Positions 1 through 7,995 of a stretch of DNA of 17,127 bases are shown here, one piece after another (position 1 is the stretch's first letter; each line of letters starts with the position of its first letter). A program made the position numbers and the translations under genes. Source of the DNA: Bacillota bacterium (lineage in GTDB: Bacteria; Bacillota; Bacilli; Bacillales; Cytobacillaceae); the NCBI GenBank assembly GCA_023387295.1, contig JAEWIG010000385.1, forward strand, positions 1-17,127. Direction: 5' to 3'. The notes under the pieces were generated by a model. It worked only from the letters and a program-made list of their open reading frames with translations, was not told the DNA's origin and did not search any database.

Positions 1-1052
1 CTTTCTGGAACGTGTGCAACTTCACCAAGTCCGTTCATGACGTGCTCGACAATTGCTTCACGGTCAATCGCATGAGTAATCGCTTGACGTACTGCTTTAT
101 CCTTGAATTTATCATCACGTTGGTTAAAGCCAAAGAATGTATAAGATAACGCTAGACCAGACTCCAAGCGAAGACCGACTCCATCAGCAAAACCTTCAAC
201 TGTTTCGACTTCAGACTGAGGAATACCCGCATAGTAATGGATATCTCCAGCTTGCAGCTGAGCCAAAATAGCATTTGCATCTGGAACAAGCTTATATGTG
301 ACTGAATCTAAATAAGGTCTTTCATTCCAATAATCTTCATTGGCAACTACCTTTACATATTCGCCATCTTTCCACTCAGAAAACTTAAATGGACCTGATC
401 CGATTGGAGTCTTCGTATTAAATTCATGCTCTCCCATTTCTGCAACTGGAACATCTTTCAAAATATGCTCAGGAAGAATTCCGAACCCTAGACTTACAAC
501 TGGGAACTGTGCATCAACTTGCTTAAGTGTGAATTTAACAGTATATTGGTCAATCTTTTCAACCTTTTCAACATTTTCAAAATATGACTTACGTACCCCG
601 TCATAATCTGGGCTTAATGGAATGTTGTATGTAAACACAACATCGTCTGCATCTAATGGCTCACCGTCATGGAACTTTGCTTTATCGGTAATTTTAAGCG
701 TATGCTCTAAGCCATCAGCAGAAGCATCATATTCTACCGCTAAACCACCTCTATCAAGTCCAGTAACCAATTCAGTATCTGAACCTAATAAAGAATCAAA
801 AAGCATCCCTTCAATGTCACTACTTGATGCATCACTAGAATACATTGGGTTAAACATTGTTGGTGAACCAGTCGATCCAATGATAAGATCCCCACCTACT
901 TGTGGACCTTCATCCTTTGGCGCTTCTGTTGTCGGCGTTTCCGGTTTAGGTGTTTCTTCTTTTGGTGTAGTTGATGTTCCACCTGAACAAGCAGCAAGGA
1001 ACATTGACAATACTAGCATTAAGCTTACTAATAGCCATGCTGGTTTTTTCAT
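1..1052 (-). CDS. appA: Oligopeptide ABC transporter substrate-binding lipoprotein AppA (C-terminus cut by window edge)
   Basis: This is the extracellular solute-binding protein of a family-5 oligopeptide importer, which captures peptides and passes them to the App permease. The reading frame is open from the ATG at 1052 to the window edge, giving about 350 residues of a family usually near 540. The N-terminus has a lysine start, a hydrophobic segment and a lipobox LAAC ending at Cys22, so the mature protein should be lipid-anchored on the outer face of the membrane. A low-complexity Pro/Thr/Glu linker follows. The family signature is visible as KFHDGEPLDADDVVF near residue 125. AGGGGGAA precedes the start. 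It follows appD and appF, as in the B. subtilis appDFABC operon. The 151-nt gap after appF could allow separate expression. appA is frameshifted in B. subtilis 168 but intact here as far as visible. Assignment to App rather than Opp rests on gene order. Confidence 0.9.
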   Translation of the reverse strand, partial: MKKPAWLLVSLMLVLSMFLAACSGGTSTTPKEETPKPETPTTEAPKDEGPQVGGDLIIGSTGSPTMFNPMYSSDASSSDIEGMLFDSLLGSDTELVTGLDRGGLAVEYDASADGLEHTLKITDKAKFHDGEPLDADDVVFTYNIPLSPDYDGVRKSYFENVEKVEKIDQYTVKFTLKQVDAQFPVVSLGFGILPEHILKDVPVAEMGEHEFNTKTPIGSGPFKFSEWKDGEYVKVVANEDYWNERPYLDSVTYKLVPDANAILAQLQAGDIHYYAGIPQSEVETVEGFADGVGLRLESGLALSYTFFGFNQRDDKFKDKAVRQAITHAIDREAIVEHVMNGLGEVAHVPE

Positions 1053-1203
1053 TCATCTTCCCCCTTAAGGTTATTTTTTTTATTAAAAAATCTCGTTTAA
1101 GAGAACGTCTAGTATATACCGCCCCCTTTCAGAGAATTTTTTACAAAGGACTCAAATAAAGAAATATGCAAAATTATTATTCTTTAAATAAATTGCTAGT
1201 GTA

Positions 1204-2226
1204 TTAATATAAATGACACGCAACAAAGTGATCTTTTTTCAATTCTTTATATTCAGGTACACGTTGACTACATATTTCTGTGGCTGCTGGACATCTAGTA
1301 TGAAAAACACAGCCTTGTGGTGGATTTGCCGGGCTTGGTAAATCACCTTGAAGGATTATTCTTTCTCTTGCTTGTGCTCCTTTTTTCTTGGGGACAGGCA
1401 CCGCGGACATAAGTGCTTGAGTATATGGATGTAATGGCTCATCAAATAAATCTTTTTTATTGGAAAACTCCATAATCTTCCCTAAGTACATAACAGCCAC
1501 ACGGTCGCTTATATGACGAACAACACTTAAGTCATGAGAGATAAACACATAGGTTACCCCTAGGTCTTCCTGCAGGTCTTTCATTAAATTAATGATTTGT
1601 GCCTGTATCGATACGTCTAATGCGGAAACAGGCTCATCAGCAATGATTAAATCCGGATTAAGTGCTAGTGCACGAGCAATTCCAATTCGCTGTCTTTGCC
1701 CTCCAGAAAACTCGTGAGGATAACGATTAATAAATAGAGGATTAAACCCGACTTTTTCTAAAAGGTCTTGGAGTTTTTCCTCTCTTTCACCTCTGCTATA
1801 TAGATTATGAGTAATCATTGGTTCACTTAAGATATATTTCAATGTCTTTCTTGGGTTTAACGATGCATATGGGTCCTGGAATACCATTTGAATATCTTTT
1901 CGTACTGAACGTCGAAGCTCACTCTCATTCATTTTTGAGATATTTCTACCTTTAAAAATGATTTCCCCACTGGTAGGTTCGTAAAGTCTTATTAATGTAC
2001 GTCCAGCAGTTGACTTACCACAACCTGACTCTCCTACAATTCCGATCGTCTCACCTTTTTTCACTTTAAAGCTTAGGCCGTCAACTGCTTTAATAGAGCC
2101 TACCGTTTTCTGCAGGAGTCCAGCTTTAATTGGAAAATGCTTTTTTAAATCGTTAACTTCCAATAGATAATCGGATTCTAGTTGTATTTTTTGTTGTTCT
2201 ACAAATCTACTTGTTGTTGGATTCAT
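1204..2226 (-). CDS. appF: Oligopeptide ABC transporter ATP-binding protein AppF
   Basis: This is one of the two ATPase subunits that power peptide import at the inner face of the membrane (340 residues, normal for OppF/AppF). Visible motifs are Walker A GESGCGKS (65-72), signature FSGGQRQR (173-180), Walker B LIIADE (193-198) and the switch histidine H231. The C-terminal oligopeptide-transporter domain holds four cysteines (306, 312, 319, 337), a pattern associated with an iron-sulfur cluster in Dpp/Opp ATPases. The start codon overlaps the appD stop as ATGA, which implies translational coupling. The site AAGGGGGA lies inside the end of appD. The long N-terminal stretch before the ABC core is typical of the F subunit. 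The F rather than D assignment is supported by position and by the QDPYASLNPR Q-loop region. Confidence 0.95.
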   Translation of the reverse strand: MNPTTSRFVEQQKIQLESDYLLEVNDLKKHFPIKAGLLQKTVGSIKAVDGLSFKVKKGETIGIVGESGCGKSTAGRTLIRLYEPTSGEIIFKGRNISKMNESELRRSVRKDIQMVFQDPYASLNPRKTLKYILSEPMITHNLYSRGEREEKLQDLLEKVGFNPLFINRYPHEFSGGQRQRIGIARALALNPDLIIADEPVSALDVSIQAQIINLMKDLQEDLGVTYVFISHDLSVVRHISDRVAVMYLGKIMEFSNKKDLFDEPLHPYTQALMSAVPVPKKKGAQARERIILQGDLPSPANPPQGCVFHTRCPAATEICSQRVPEYKELKKDHFVACHLY

Positions 2227-3209
2227 ACTGTTTCCCCCTTATTTTCATGTAAAAAGCAGCGTACAGATCTAGAGCCTTTTTGGGGGATTAATGTTGGTGC
2301 ATCCGTAAAACATCTTTCAAATGCATGAGGACAACGTGGTGCAAATCGACAGCCTACCGGAAAATGTTCAGGCGGTGGAACCGTCCCTTTAATTGAATAA
2401 AGTCTATCCTGGTCATCTCCCTCGATTGAGGGAATCGATCCGATTAAACCAATTGTATAAGGATGTAGCGGTTCATCAAAAAGATCATCTACAGAAGCTT
2501 CCTCTACAACTTGGCCACAATACATAACAACAACACGATCTGCCACCTCGGAAACAACGCCAAGATCATGGGTAATAATCAGAATTGAAGTTTCAGATTT
2601 ATTACTTAGATCCTTCATTAAATCTAAAATTTGTGCCTGGATCGTAACATCGAGCGCCGTTGTAGGTTCATCTGCAATAAGTAGTTTCGGATTACAGCTC
2701 ATTGCTATCGCAATCATTACCCTCTGTCTCATTCCTCCAGATAGTCGATGTGGATAATCATCAATGAGCGCTTCTGCACGAGAAAAGCCTACCAACTCAA
2801 GCATTTCAATCGCTCTATTTCTAGCTTCTCTTTTCGTCATTTTTTGATGATATATGAGCACCTCGATAATTTGTTCTCCGATTGTTAAAACTGGATTTAG
2901 TGACGTCATTGGTTCTTGGAAAATCATTGATATTTCATTCCCACGAATATGACACATTTCATTTTCAGTTAGCTTTACTAGGTCTTTACCAGCAAAAAGA
3001 ACTTCTCCATCGACAATTTTTCCTGGTGGACTTGGAATTAATCGCATAATTGATAGGGAAGTGATACTTTTCCCTGACCCCGATTCCCCAACTAGTGCCA
3101 CTGTTTCACCCTTATGTATTTTTAAGTCAACACCATCAACGGCTGGAATATTAGTTTTTTCCCTTTTAAAATATGTTTTTAGGTTTTTCACCTCTAATAA
3201 TGCAGTCAT
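2223..3209 (-). CDS. appD: Oligopeptide ABC transporter ATP-binding protein AppD
   Basis: This is the second ATPase subunit of the peptide importer (328 residues, normal for OppD/AppD). Motifs are Walker A GESGSGKS (41-48), Q-loop Gln98 in FQEPMTSLNP, signature LSGGMRQR (156-163), Walker B LLIADE (176-181) and switch His214. Four C-terminal cysteines (287, 293, 300, 318) match the putative iron-sulfur pattern also seen in its partner AppF. It is the first gene of the visible app operon. The ATG at 3209 is preceded by a strong GGAGGG site five bases upstream. The 324-nt AT-rich region before it carries a candidate promoter and a small inverted repeat. In B. subtilis the app operon imports oligopeptides and is repressed by ScoC. 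Regulation here is inference. Confidence 0.95.
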   Translation of the reverse strand: MTALLEVKNLKTYFKREKTNIPAVDGVDLKIHKGETVALVGESGSGKSITSLSIMRLIPSPPGKIVDGEVLFAGKDLVKLTENEMCHIRGNEISMIFQEPMTSLNPVLTIGEQIIEVLIYHQKMTKREARNRAIEMLELVGFSRAEALIDDYPHRLSGGMRQRVMIAIAMSCNPKLLIADEPTTALDVTIQAQILDLMKDLSNKSETSILIITHDLGVVSEVADRVVVMYCGQVVEEASVDDLFDEPLHPYTIGLIGSIPSIEGDDQDRLYSIKGTVPPPEHFPVGCRFAPRCPHAFERCFTDAPTLIPQKGSRSVRCFLHENKGETV

Positions 3210-3275
3210 AATACCCTCCGTTTAATCTTGAAAATAATAACAATTACACATTCATCGATTCTCTTCTTAATTTAC

Positions 3276-3303
3276 AAATAATAAATACCGGACCCTATTA
3301 TTT
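3276..3303. repeat. Short inverted repeat in the appD leader
   Basis: Perfect 8-bp arms AAATAATA and TATTATTT flank a 12-nt centre that contains CCGG. The centre is the only G+C-rich patch in a very AT-rich leader. It lies between the predicted app promoter and the appD start, so it could be an operator or an RNA hairpin. No known regulator site was recognised in it. Confidence 0.35.
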
Positions 3304-3374
3304 AATACACAAAAATATTTTTTAACAGAATTTCTATTTATTTTCTTAATTGGGAATGATTCGTATTTAATAGT

Positions 3375-3403
3375 ATATTATTACAGAAAGATTACGAATT
3401 CAA
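3375..3403 (-). promoter_or_regulatory. Candidate sigma-A promoter for appDFA
   Basis: On the minus strand there is TTGAAT, then 17 nt, then TAATAT. Each hexamer matches 4 of 6 consensus bases with ideal spacing. It lies just downstream of the yjaZ terminator and would give a leader of roughly 160 nt before appD. The rest of the 3210-3533 gap is AT-rich and shows no gene. In such AT-rich DNA a match of this quality can arise by chance. Confidence 0.4.
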
Positions 3404-3480
3404 GATTTTTTTTGAAATATTATATTTATTAAAGAAATTATAATTAACTAAAATATATGAAATAACAATGTTTTCAGTGT

Positions 3481-3526
3481 TTTTTTATATAAAAAAATGC
3501 TAGTTTGACTATCAAACCAGCATTTT
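3481..3526 (-). terminator. Rho-independent terminator after yjaZ
   Basis: A 15-bp stem (3494-3508 with 3512-3526, one G-T pair, 3-nt loop) is followed on the minus strand by a T-rich run reaching 3481. It begins eight bases after the yjaZ stop codon and separates yjaZ from the app operon. Confidence 0.9.
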
Positions 3527-3533
3527 CAATCAT

Positions 3534-4301
3534 TCATATTAGAACGAAGCCTTCTGCAGGCAACAGCAATGATTGTTTCATAGATAAATTATTATCTTCA
3601 GTATATATTGTAACGATTTCATATCCAGCTGCGTATCCGAGCATTTTAGGGATATTTCTTCCGCCATATAAGATTTCATCATGTTCTTTATCTGTCTTCT
3701 TTATTTGTAATTTCTCTTGGATATATCTTTCCCAATAATTTAGAATTTCTTTTCTAGTATAATAAGTACACCATTTTGCACGATAACTAGGACCACAGCA
3801 TTCTTCTACTGCATTTTCAGCAAGCCCCTCCATAATAAGAGAATCAAGTAGAGTAAACTCCTCCATGCTTTTATTCTGTTTGTTAATTCGGCAAGTATGA
3901 TGATATTCATGTACTAACAGGGCTTCAATTTCTTTCTCATCTTCAAGTGGGGACAAAAACAGAAATAGCTTATCGTTAAATGCAATACCTGATTTTACGT
4001 CTTGTCTAGCCGAAAATAGCTGATTCATTATTGCAATTGGAAAAATATATATAGGTACGTTCGGGCCATTCCATTTTCGACGATATTTATTAAACAATTC
4101 ATCGGTTTTTTCCCAAATACCTTGTTTTTTCATGTTTCCAAAGTTTGCATATGACCTTCGATTTGGTTTATACATTCCATATCTCATCAAATATTCATAT
4201 ATTTTTTGAGAATCATCTTCAGAAAATGATGTTTTAACATGCTGACAAATTTTTATTGGATCATCAAAATCCTTATCGAGCCAATTATCTGTTCGAATCA
4301 C
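3534..4301 (-). CDS. yjaZ: YjaZ-like predicted zinc metalloprotease (DUF2268)
   Basis: A 255-residue protein of the DUF2268 type, predicted to be a zinc-dependent peptidase; its substrate is unknown. The gluzincin-like signature is visible as HEYHH (131-135), with a likely third zinc ligand Glu158 in LIMEGLAEN. A conserved-looking LGYAAGYEIV follows near the C-terminus. There is no signal peptide or membrane segment, so it is probably cytoplasmic. It sits between fabF and the app operon, the same place as in B. subtilis, and has its own terminator. The start is uncertain. The only in-frame start before a stop is GTG at 4301, with AAGGTGA unusually far (about 12 nt) upstream. An ATG at 4306 is out of frame by one base. 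No strong promoter was found in 4302-4421. Confidence 0.85.
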   Translation of the reverse strand: MIRTDNWLDKDFDDPIKICQHVKTSFSEDDSQKIYEYLMRYGMYKPNRRSYANFGNMKKQGIWEKTDELFNKYRRKWNGPNVPIYIFPIAIMNQLFSARQDVKSGIAFNDKLFLFLSPLEDEKEIEALLVHEYHHTCRINKQNKSMEEFTLLDSLIMEGLAENAVEECCGPSYRAKWCTYYTRKEILNYWERYIQEKLQIKKTDKEHDEILYGGRNIPKMLGYAAGYEIVTIYTEDNNLSMKQSLLLPAEGFVLI

Positions 4302-4421
4302 CCCATATACTCATCACCTTTTCACTGAATTTTCCAAGAAGACTTTTAGAAAAAATAAAGTCCAGTATAGTTTATGAGGCATTTATCAGATGTTTCATGC
4401 AACGTTTGAAATTTAGGAACT

Positions 4422-4454
4422 AAAAAAGGCTAAATCACAAAATGATTTAACCTT
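4422..4454 (-). terminator. Rho-independent terminator after fabF
   Basis: A 12-bp stem (4426-4437 with 4443-4454, one G-T pair, 5-nt loop) is followed on the minus strand by six T residues. It begins about 14 nt after the fabF stop and closes the fabH-fabF unit. Confidence 0.9.
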
Positions 4455-4468
4455 AAACTTTCTCTAGA

Positions 4469-5707
4469 TTATTCGTATTTTTTGAATGCTATTGTTGCGT
4501 TGTGTCCACCAAAACCTAGTGAGTTACTTATCGCCGCTTTCATTTCTTTCTTTCTTGCTTCATTTGGTACATAATCTAGATCACATTCCGGATCTGGTGT
4601 TTCATAATTAATTGTCGGAGGTAGGACGCCTTCTTTTAAAGCTAAGACGGTAAAGATTGCTTCGATTCCACCCGCAGCACCAAGAAGATGCCCAGTCATC
4701 GATTTTGTTGAGCTTACAGCTAACTTATAAGCATGGTCACCAAATACTTCTTTTATCGCCATTGTTTCATACTTATCATTATAATCCGTGCTCGTGCCAT
4801 GTGCATTAATATAATCTATGTCCTCCGGTACTAAATCACCATCAGCAATGGCCATTTTCATCGCCCTTGCTCCACCCTCACCCGCAGGTGCCGGTGCCGT
4901 AATATGATAAGCATCTCCCGTAGAACCATAGCCAACGATTTCTGCATATATATTAGCCCCACGAGCAAGTGCATGCTCCAGCTCTTCAAGAATAACGATA
5001 CCTGCTCCTTCACCAATAACAAAACCATCACGATTTTTGTCAAATGGACGACTAGCTGTTTTCGGGTCTGGGTTCGTTGAAAGTGCTGTGTTGGCACAAA
5101 AGCCTGCAACTGACATTTTTGTAATCGGTGCCTCTGCACCACCTGTTACCATTGCATCTGCATCTCCACGCTGAATCACCTTAAATGCATCGCCAATAGA
5201 ATTTGTACCTGTTGCACATGCTGTAACCGTACATGAATTAAATCCTTTTGCCCCTAAAGTAATCGATACTTGTCCTGCTGCCATATCCGGAATCATCATT
5301 GGGACGAAAAACGGACTTACTCTTCTATAGCCACGGTTTAAAAAGGTTTCATATTGACTTTCAAATGTCTCCATTCCGCCAATACCAGAACCAACCCAAA
5401 CTCCTATTCGGTGAGCATTTTCATCATTAATGATTAATCCGGCATCCTTAACTGCCATTAACGATGCTGCTACCGCATAATGTGTAAAACGGTCCATTTT
5501 CCGCGCGTCTTTTTTATCAATGAATTCTTCAACATTAAAATCCTTTAGTTCTGCAGACACCTTTGCTGGATATTCATCTGCATTTACTCGTGTTAAAGGC
5601 CCCACTCCTGAAACACCAGCTAATATATTTTTCCAAGTCGTTTCTACATTGTTTCCAAGTGGAGTTACAGCACCTATTCCTGTAACGACAACTCTTCTCT
5701 TATCCAT
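4469..5707 (-). CDS. fabF: 3-oxoacyl-[acyl-carrier-protein] synthase II (FabF)
   Basis: This is the elongating condensing enzyme of type II fatty acid synthesis. It joins malonyl-ACP to a growing acyl-ACP in the cytoplasm and releases CO2. At 412 residues it has the normal length. The Cys-His-His catalytic triad is visible: Cys164 in TACATGTNS, His303 in NAHGTST and His340 in STKSMTGHLLGAAG, with the conserved Lys335. The Gly-rich C-terminal NSLGFGGHNA is also present. The ATG at 5707 is preceded by AAAGGAG. It follows fabH by 61 nt with no terminator between them, so the two are probably co-transcribed from the FapR-controlled promoter upstream of fabH. The terminator at 4422-4454 ends the unit. 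Confidence 0.98.
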   Translation of the reverse strand: MDKRRVVVTGIGAVTPLGNNVETTWKNILAGVSGVGPLTRVNADEYPAKVSAELKDFNVEEFIDKKDARKMDRFTHYAVAASLMAVKDAGLIINDENAHRIGVWVGSGIGGMETFESQYETFLNRGYRRVSPFFVPMMIPDMAAGQVSITLGAKGFNSCTVTACATGTNSIGDAFKVIQRGDADAMVTGGAEAPITKMSVAGFCANTALSTNPDPKTASRPFDKNRDGFVIGEGAGIVILEELEHALARGANIYAEIVGYGSTGDAYHITAPAPAGEGGARAMKMAIADGDLVPEDIDYINAHGTSTDYNDKYETMAIKEVFGDHAYKLAVSSTKSMTGHLLGAAGGIEAIFTVLALKEGVLPPTINYETPDPECDLDYVPNEARKKEMKAAISNSLGFGGHNATIAFKKYE

Positions 5708-5768
5708 TATTGTTTATTCTCCTTTTCATAAATGGTAATTTGAAAATGACTATGAATTTTAATTAGGA

Positions 5769-6701
5769 TTATTTGCCCCATCGCATGGCAATGGCTCCCC
5801 ATGTTAAGCCGCCACCAAAACCAACCATTACAATTAAATCATCATCTTTTATTTTCCCAGCTTCTAGCTCTTCCACAATTGAGATTGGAATGGATGCAGC
5901 TGATGTATTGCCATATTTATGAACCGTTTTTGACATTTTTTCTTCGGGTAGCTCTAATCGTTGACGTGAAGCTTCCATAATACGAATATTCGCTTGATGT
6001 GGAATGAGGAAATCTACATCTTCTTTAGTAAGGCCAGCCTTGTCTAATACATTAATACAGCTGTCGCCCATTTGACGGACAGCAAATTTAAACACTTCTC
6101 GCCCATTCATAACGATATACTCCTCTTGGTATAAATGCTTGCCACCTCGGCCATCCGCACCAAGTTCAAAGGATAAAATTCCGCGACCTTCAGAGACAGG
6201 ACCAAGAACAGCCGCGCCCGCTCCGTCTCCAAATAAAACAGCTGTATTCCGATCATTCCAATCAGTAATTTTCGAAAGTTTCTCAACACCTACTATTAAA
6301 ACATACTTATATGTGCCACTTTCTATAAATTGTTTAGCTGTAATTATACCATACATAAAACCAGCACAAGCAGCGCTAACATCCATTGCTGCCGCATTAA
6401 AAGCCCCTAATTTTTCTTGGATCATGGTTGCTACTGATGGAAATGGCTGGTCAGGTGTAACGGTTGCAACAATAATCATATCAATTTCTTCAGGATTTAT
6501 CTGTGCATCAGCAATTGCATTCTTCGCTGCTTCATAAGCTAAATCGGAAGTATCCGTATCATCATCGGCAATTCTTCTTTCCTCTATTCCTGTTCTAGTT
6601 CGAATCCACTCATCGGATGTATCCATTATTTTTTCAAGGTCTTTATTCGTAACAATTTTCCCTGGTAAACATCTACCAATTCCAATTATTCCTGCGTTCA
6701 T
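5769..6701 (-). CDS. fabH: 3-oxoacyl-[acyl-carrier-protein] synthase III (FabH)
   Basis: This enzyme starts fatty acid synthesis by condensing an acyl-CoA primer with malonyl-ACP. In bacilli the primers are mainly branched-chain acyl-CoAs. The protein has 310 residues, normal for the family. The Cys-His-Asn triad is visible as Cys112 in DVSAACAGF, His235 in IPHQANIR and Asn265 in YGNTSAAS. A typical N-terminus (GIIGIGRCLPGK) and C-terminus (GFGGGLTWGA) are present. The ATG at 6701 has AAGGAG nine bases upstream. Location before fabF matches the B. subtilis fabHA-fabF operon, so this is the fabHA counterpart. A FapR operator over the promoter implies repression relieved by malonyl-CoA. Confidence 0.98.
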   Translation of the reverse strand: MNAGIIGIGRCLPGKIVTNKDLEKIMDTSDEWIRTRTGIEERRIADDDTDTSDLAYEAAKNAIADAQINPEEIDMIIVATVTPDQPFPSVATMIQEKLGAFNAAAMDVSAACAGFMYGIITAKQFIESGTYKYVLIVGVEKLSKITDWNDRNTAVLFGDGAGAAVLGPVSEGRGILSFELGADGRGGKHLYQEEYIVMNGREVFKFAVRQMGDSCINVLDKAGLTKEDVDFLIPHQANIRIMEASRQRLELPEEKMSKTVHKYGNTSAASIPISIVEELEAGKIKDDDLIVMVGFGGGLTWGAIAMRWGK

Positions 6702-6769
6702 CTAATCCCTCTCCTTAACTTGTTATTCATGAAGAATGTATCAATATCACTATTTTATATTATTATCAA

Positions 6770-6798
6770 TTATTATGACTTGGTACTAATTTTATCAA
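6770..6798 (-). promoter_or_regulatory. Candidate promoter of fabH-fabF
   Basis: On the minus strand TTGATA is followed after 17 nt by TAATAA. The -35 is good (5/6) and the -10 is weak (3/6). The FapR-like operator fills the space between the two elements, which supports this placement. The predicted transcription start is about 60 nt ahead of the fabH start codon. Confidence 0.5.
6773..6789 (-). promoter_or_regulatory. FapR operator upstream of fabH
   Basis: The minus-strand 17-mer TTAGTACCAAGTCATAA matches the FapR consensus TTAGTACCTRDTACTAA (from memory) at 14 positions, with the left half-site perfect. FapR is the malonyl-CoA-responsive repressor of fatty acid and phospholipid genes in bacilli, and its fabHA-fabF target has a site in the equivalent place. 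Binding here would block the -35/-10 spacer. Confidence 0.85.
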
Positions 6799-6835
6799 AA
6801 AACTTCTTCAATGTACAACGTTTTCTCCCCTCAAT

Positions 6836-6869
6836 AAAAAAAAGAACCACCAATTAGATTGGCTGGTCC
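6836..6869 (-). terminator. Rho-independent terminator after med
   Basis: An 11-bp stem with one bulged G (6844-6854 with 6858-6869, 3-nt loop) is followed on the minus strand by eight T residues. It lies 47 nt after the med stop codon and leaves no room for a comZ gene. Confidence 0.9.
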
Positions 6870-6916
6870 TCATTCATATGTATATTCATAAAAGAATTAG
6901 CTAGTATGACTTTTTT

Positions 6917-7891
6917 TCAGTTGTTTAACTCATTCGGAAGCTTTCCGCTTTTTTTATACTCTTCAATCGCTTCGTTTATTGTGTTAATGTAGGCTTGGTC
7001 TACATTTGAACTGAACTTGCCGAGTGAGATTACACCATCTTGAAAATCAAACGAGAGGTTTCCTGAAGGTAGCTCTCCTTTATTAAACTTCTCGGCAACT
7101 AATTCATATAGAGCATCAACATGCTGAACTGTACTAGTTAAGACAACAGACTCTCCTAGATCAGACTGATCAGAAATATAACCTATTGCATAATGACCTT
7201 TTTCTTTTATTTTTTCTATTACATTTACGTTATAGCCATCTCCAGCAGGATAGATGACGTCAGCACCCTTTGCGATAAGCTTATCGAGCATGATGTTTGC
7301 CTTTTGATTATCATCCCAGTCACCTGTATATTCAATTATTACATTAACATCTTGATTTTGGTAATTTGCTCCTTTATAAAAGCCTTCTAGCTCAGGCTGC
7401 CATTCAAAGGCGGCAATGATCCCAACCGTATTAGTTTTTGTCATATAACCTGATATCATCCCACCAAAGAAACCCATTGCGTAGCCTTCAAAATTTATGC
7501 TTGTAACATTAGAGTTTTCAGCATCGCCATTAAAGCAAACAAAGTGAATATGTGGATACTTATTAGAAATTTGATTGAAATACTCCGCATATTCATTCCC
7601 ATGTCCGAAAATAATATTTACGCCTTTCTGATCAAACTCCTTTACCGCTCTCTCTACAACAAGCTCAGAGTTCATACCTTCTTTATAGTAAACTTCTACA
7701 TTATAATGGGATTGAATCTTTAACATTCCTTTATAACCTTTTGTTCCCCAAACCTGGTCATTAACTGTATCTGGGACTAATAAGCCAGCCTTTTTTAGAT
7801 TACCAGATGACATTGGTTGTCCACAGGAAGCCAATAAGAAAAGGCATAGAAGAAGAACCCCATACCGTTTTATCAATATTTGCAACTTCAT
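6917..7891 (-). CDS. med: Med-like BMP-family lipoprotein (competence regulator Med)
   Basis: A 324-residue basic-membrane-protein-family (Bmp) periplasmic-type ligand-binding lipoprotein. In B. subtilis, Med at this locus positively affects comK expression and so competence. The reading frame is open 44 codons further upstream, but I chose the ATG at 7891. It has GAGGCGG close upstream and gives a proper signal peptide: basic MKLQILIKRYG, a hydrophobic core and lipobox LASC ending at Cys23. The upstream extension has no such features. The Bmp fold is suggested by the start KKAGLLVPDTVNDQVWGTKGY and by GMISGYM near the middle. The ligand is not known; purine nucleosides are bound by other Bmp proteins. 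The expected downstream comZ is missing. An epimerase-like gene lies upstream. Confidence 0.87.
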   Translation of the reverse strand: MKLQILIKRYGVLLLCLFLLASCGQPMSSGNLKKAGLLVPDTVNDQVWGTKGYKGMLKIQSHYNVEVYYKEGMNSELVVERAVKEFDQKGVNIIFGHGNEYAEYFNQISNKYPHIHFVCFNGDAENSNVTSINFEGYAMGFFGGMISGYMTKTNTVGIIAAFEWQPELEGFYKGANYQNQDVNVIIEYTGDWDDNQKANIMLDKLIAKGADVIYPAGDGYNVNVIEKIKEKGHYAIGYISDQSDLGESVVLTSTVQHVDALYELVAEKFNKGELPSGNLSFDFQDGVISLGKFSSNVDQAYINTINEAIEEYKKSGKLPNELNN

Positions 7892-7995
7892 AGTTCCGCC
7901 TCTCGATTTAAGCCACATCAAGATTTCCCTCTTTCTATTTAATACTTTTAGATCCAGGAGAAATGGCCCAACTATTCTCATTCTACCCTTTACCG

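Larger units (their letters stand above)
3210..3533. other. AT-rich gap between yjaZ and appD
   Basis: This 324-nt stretch holds no credible gene. From its yjaZ end it contains the yjaZ terminator, a candidate app promoter, the 28-nt inverted repeat and the appD ribosome site. Sequences close to the ScoC motif RATANTATY occur near the promoter (8 of 9 positions), but AT-rich DNA gives such matches easily. Confidence 0.6.

Noticed and set aside
340..1068. Two plus-strand open frames (340-606 and 622-1068)
   Set aside because: Both lie antisense to appA, whose frame is continuous with a lipobox and family signature.
1078..1105. Possible terminator between appF and appA
   Set aside because: The stem is only four base pairs next to an A/T run; it is too weak to call.
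3318..3340. CodY-like site in the app leader
   Set aside because: The best alignment to AATTTTCWGAAAATT has about six mismatches, no better than chance in AT-rich DNA.
4364..4369. TATACT as a -10 for yjaZ
   Set aside because: No acceptable -35 hexamer was found at 16-18 nt upstream.
4858..5142. 94-codon minus-strand frame within fabF
   Set aside because: It is an alternative frame of the intact fabF gene with no start signals of its own.
6139..6537. 132-codon open frame on the plus strand inside fabH
   Set aside because: It is antisense to a fully intact fabH, has no good ribosome site, and its composition is that of a shadow frame.
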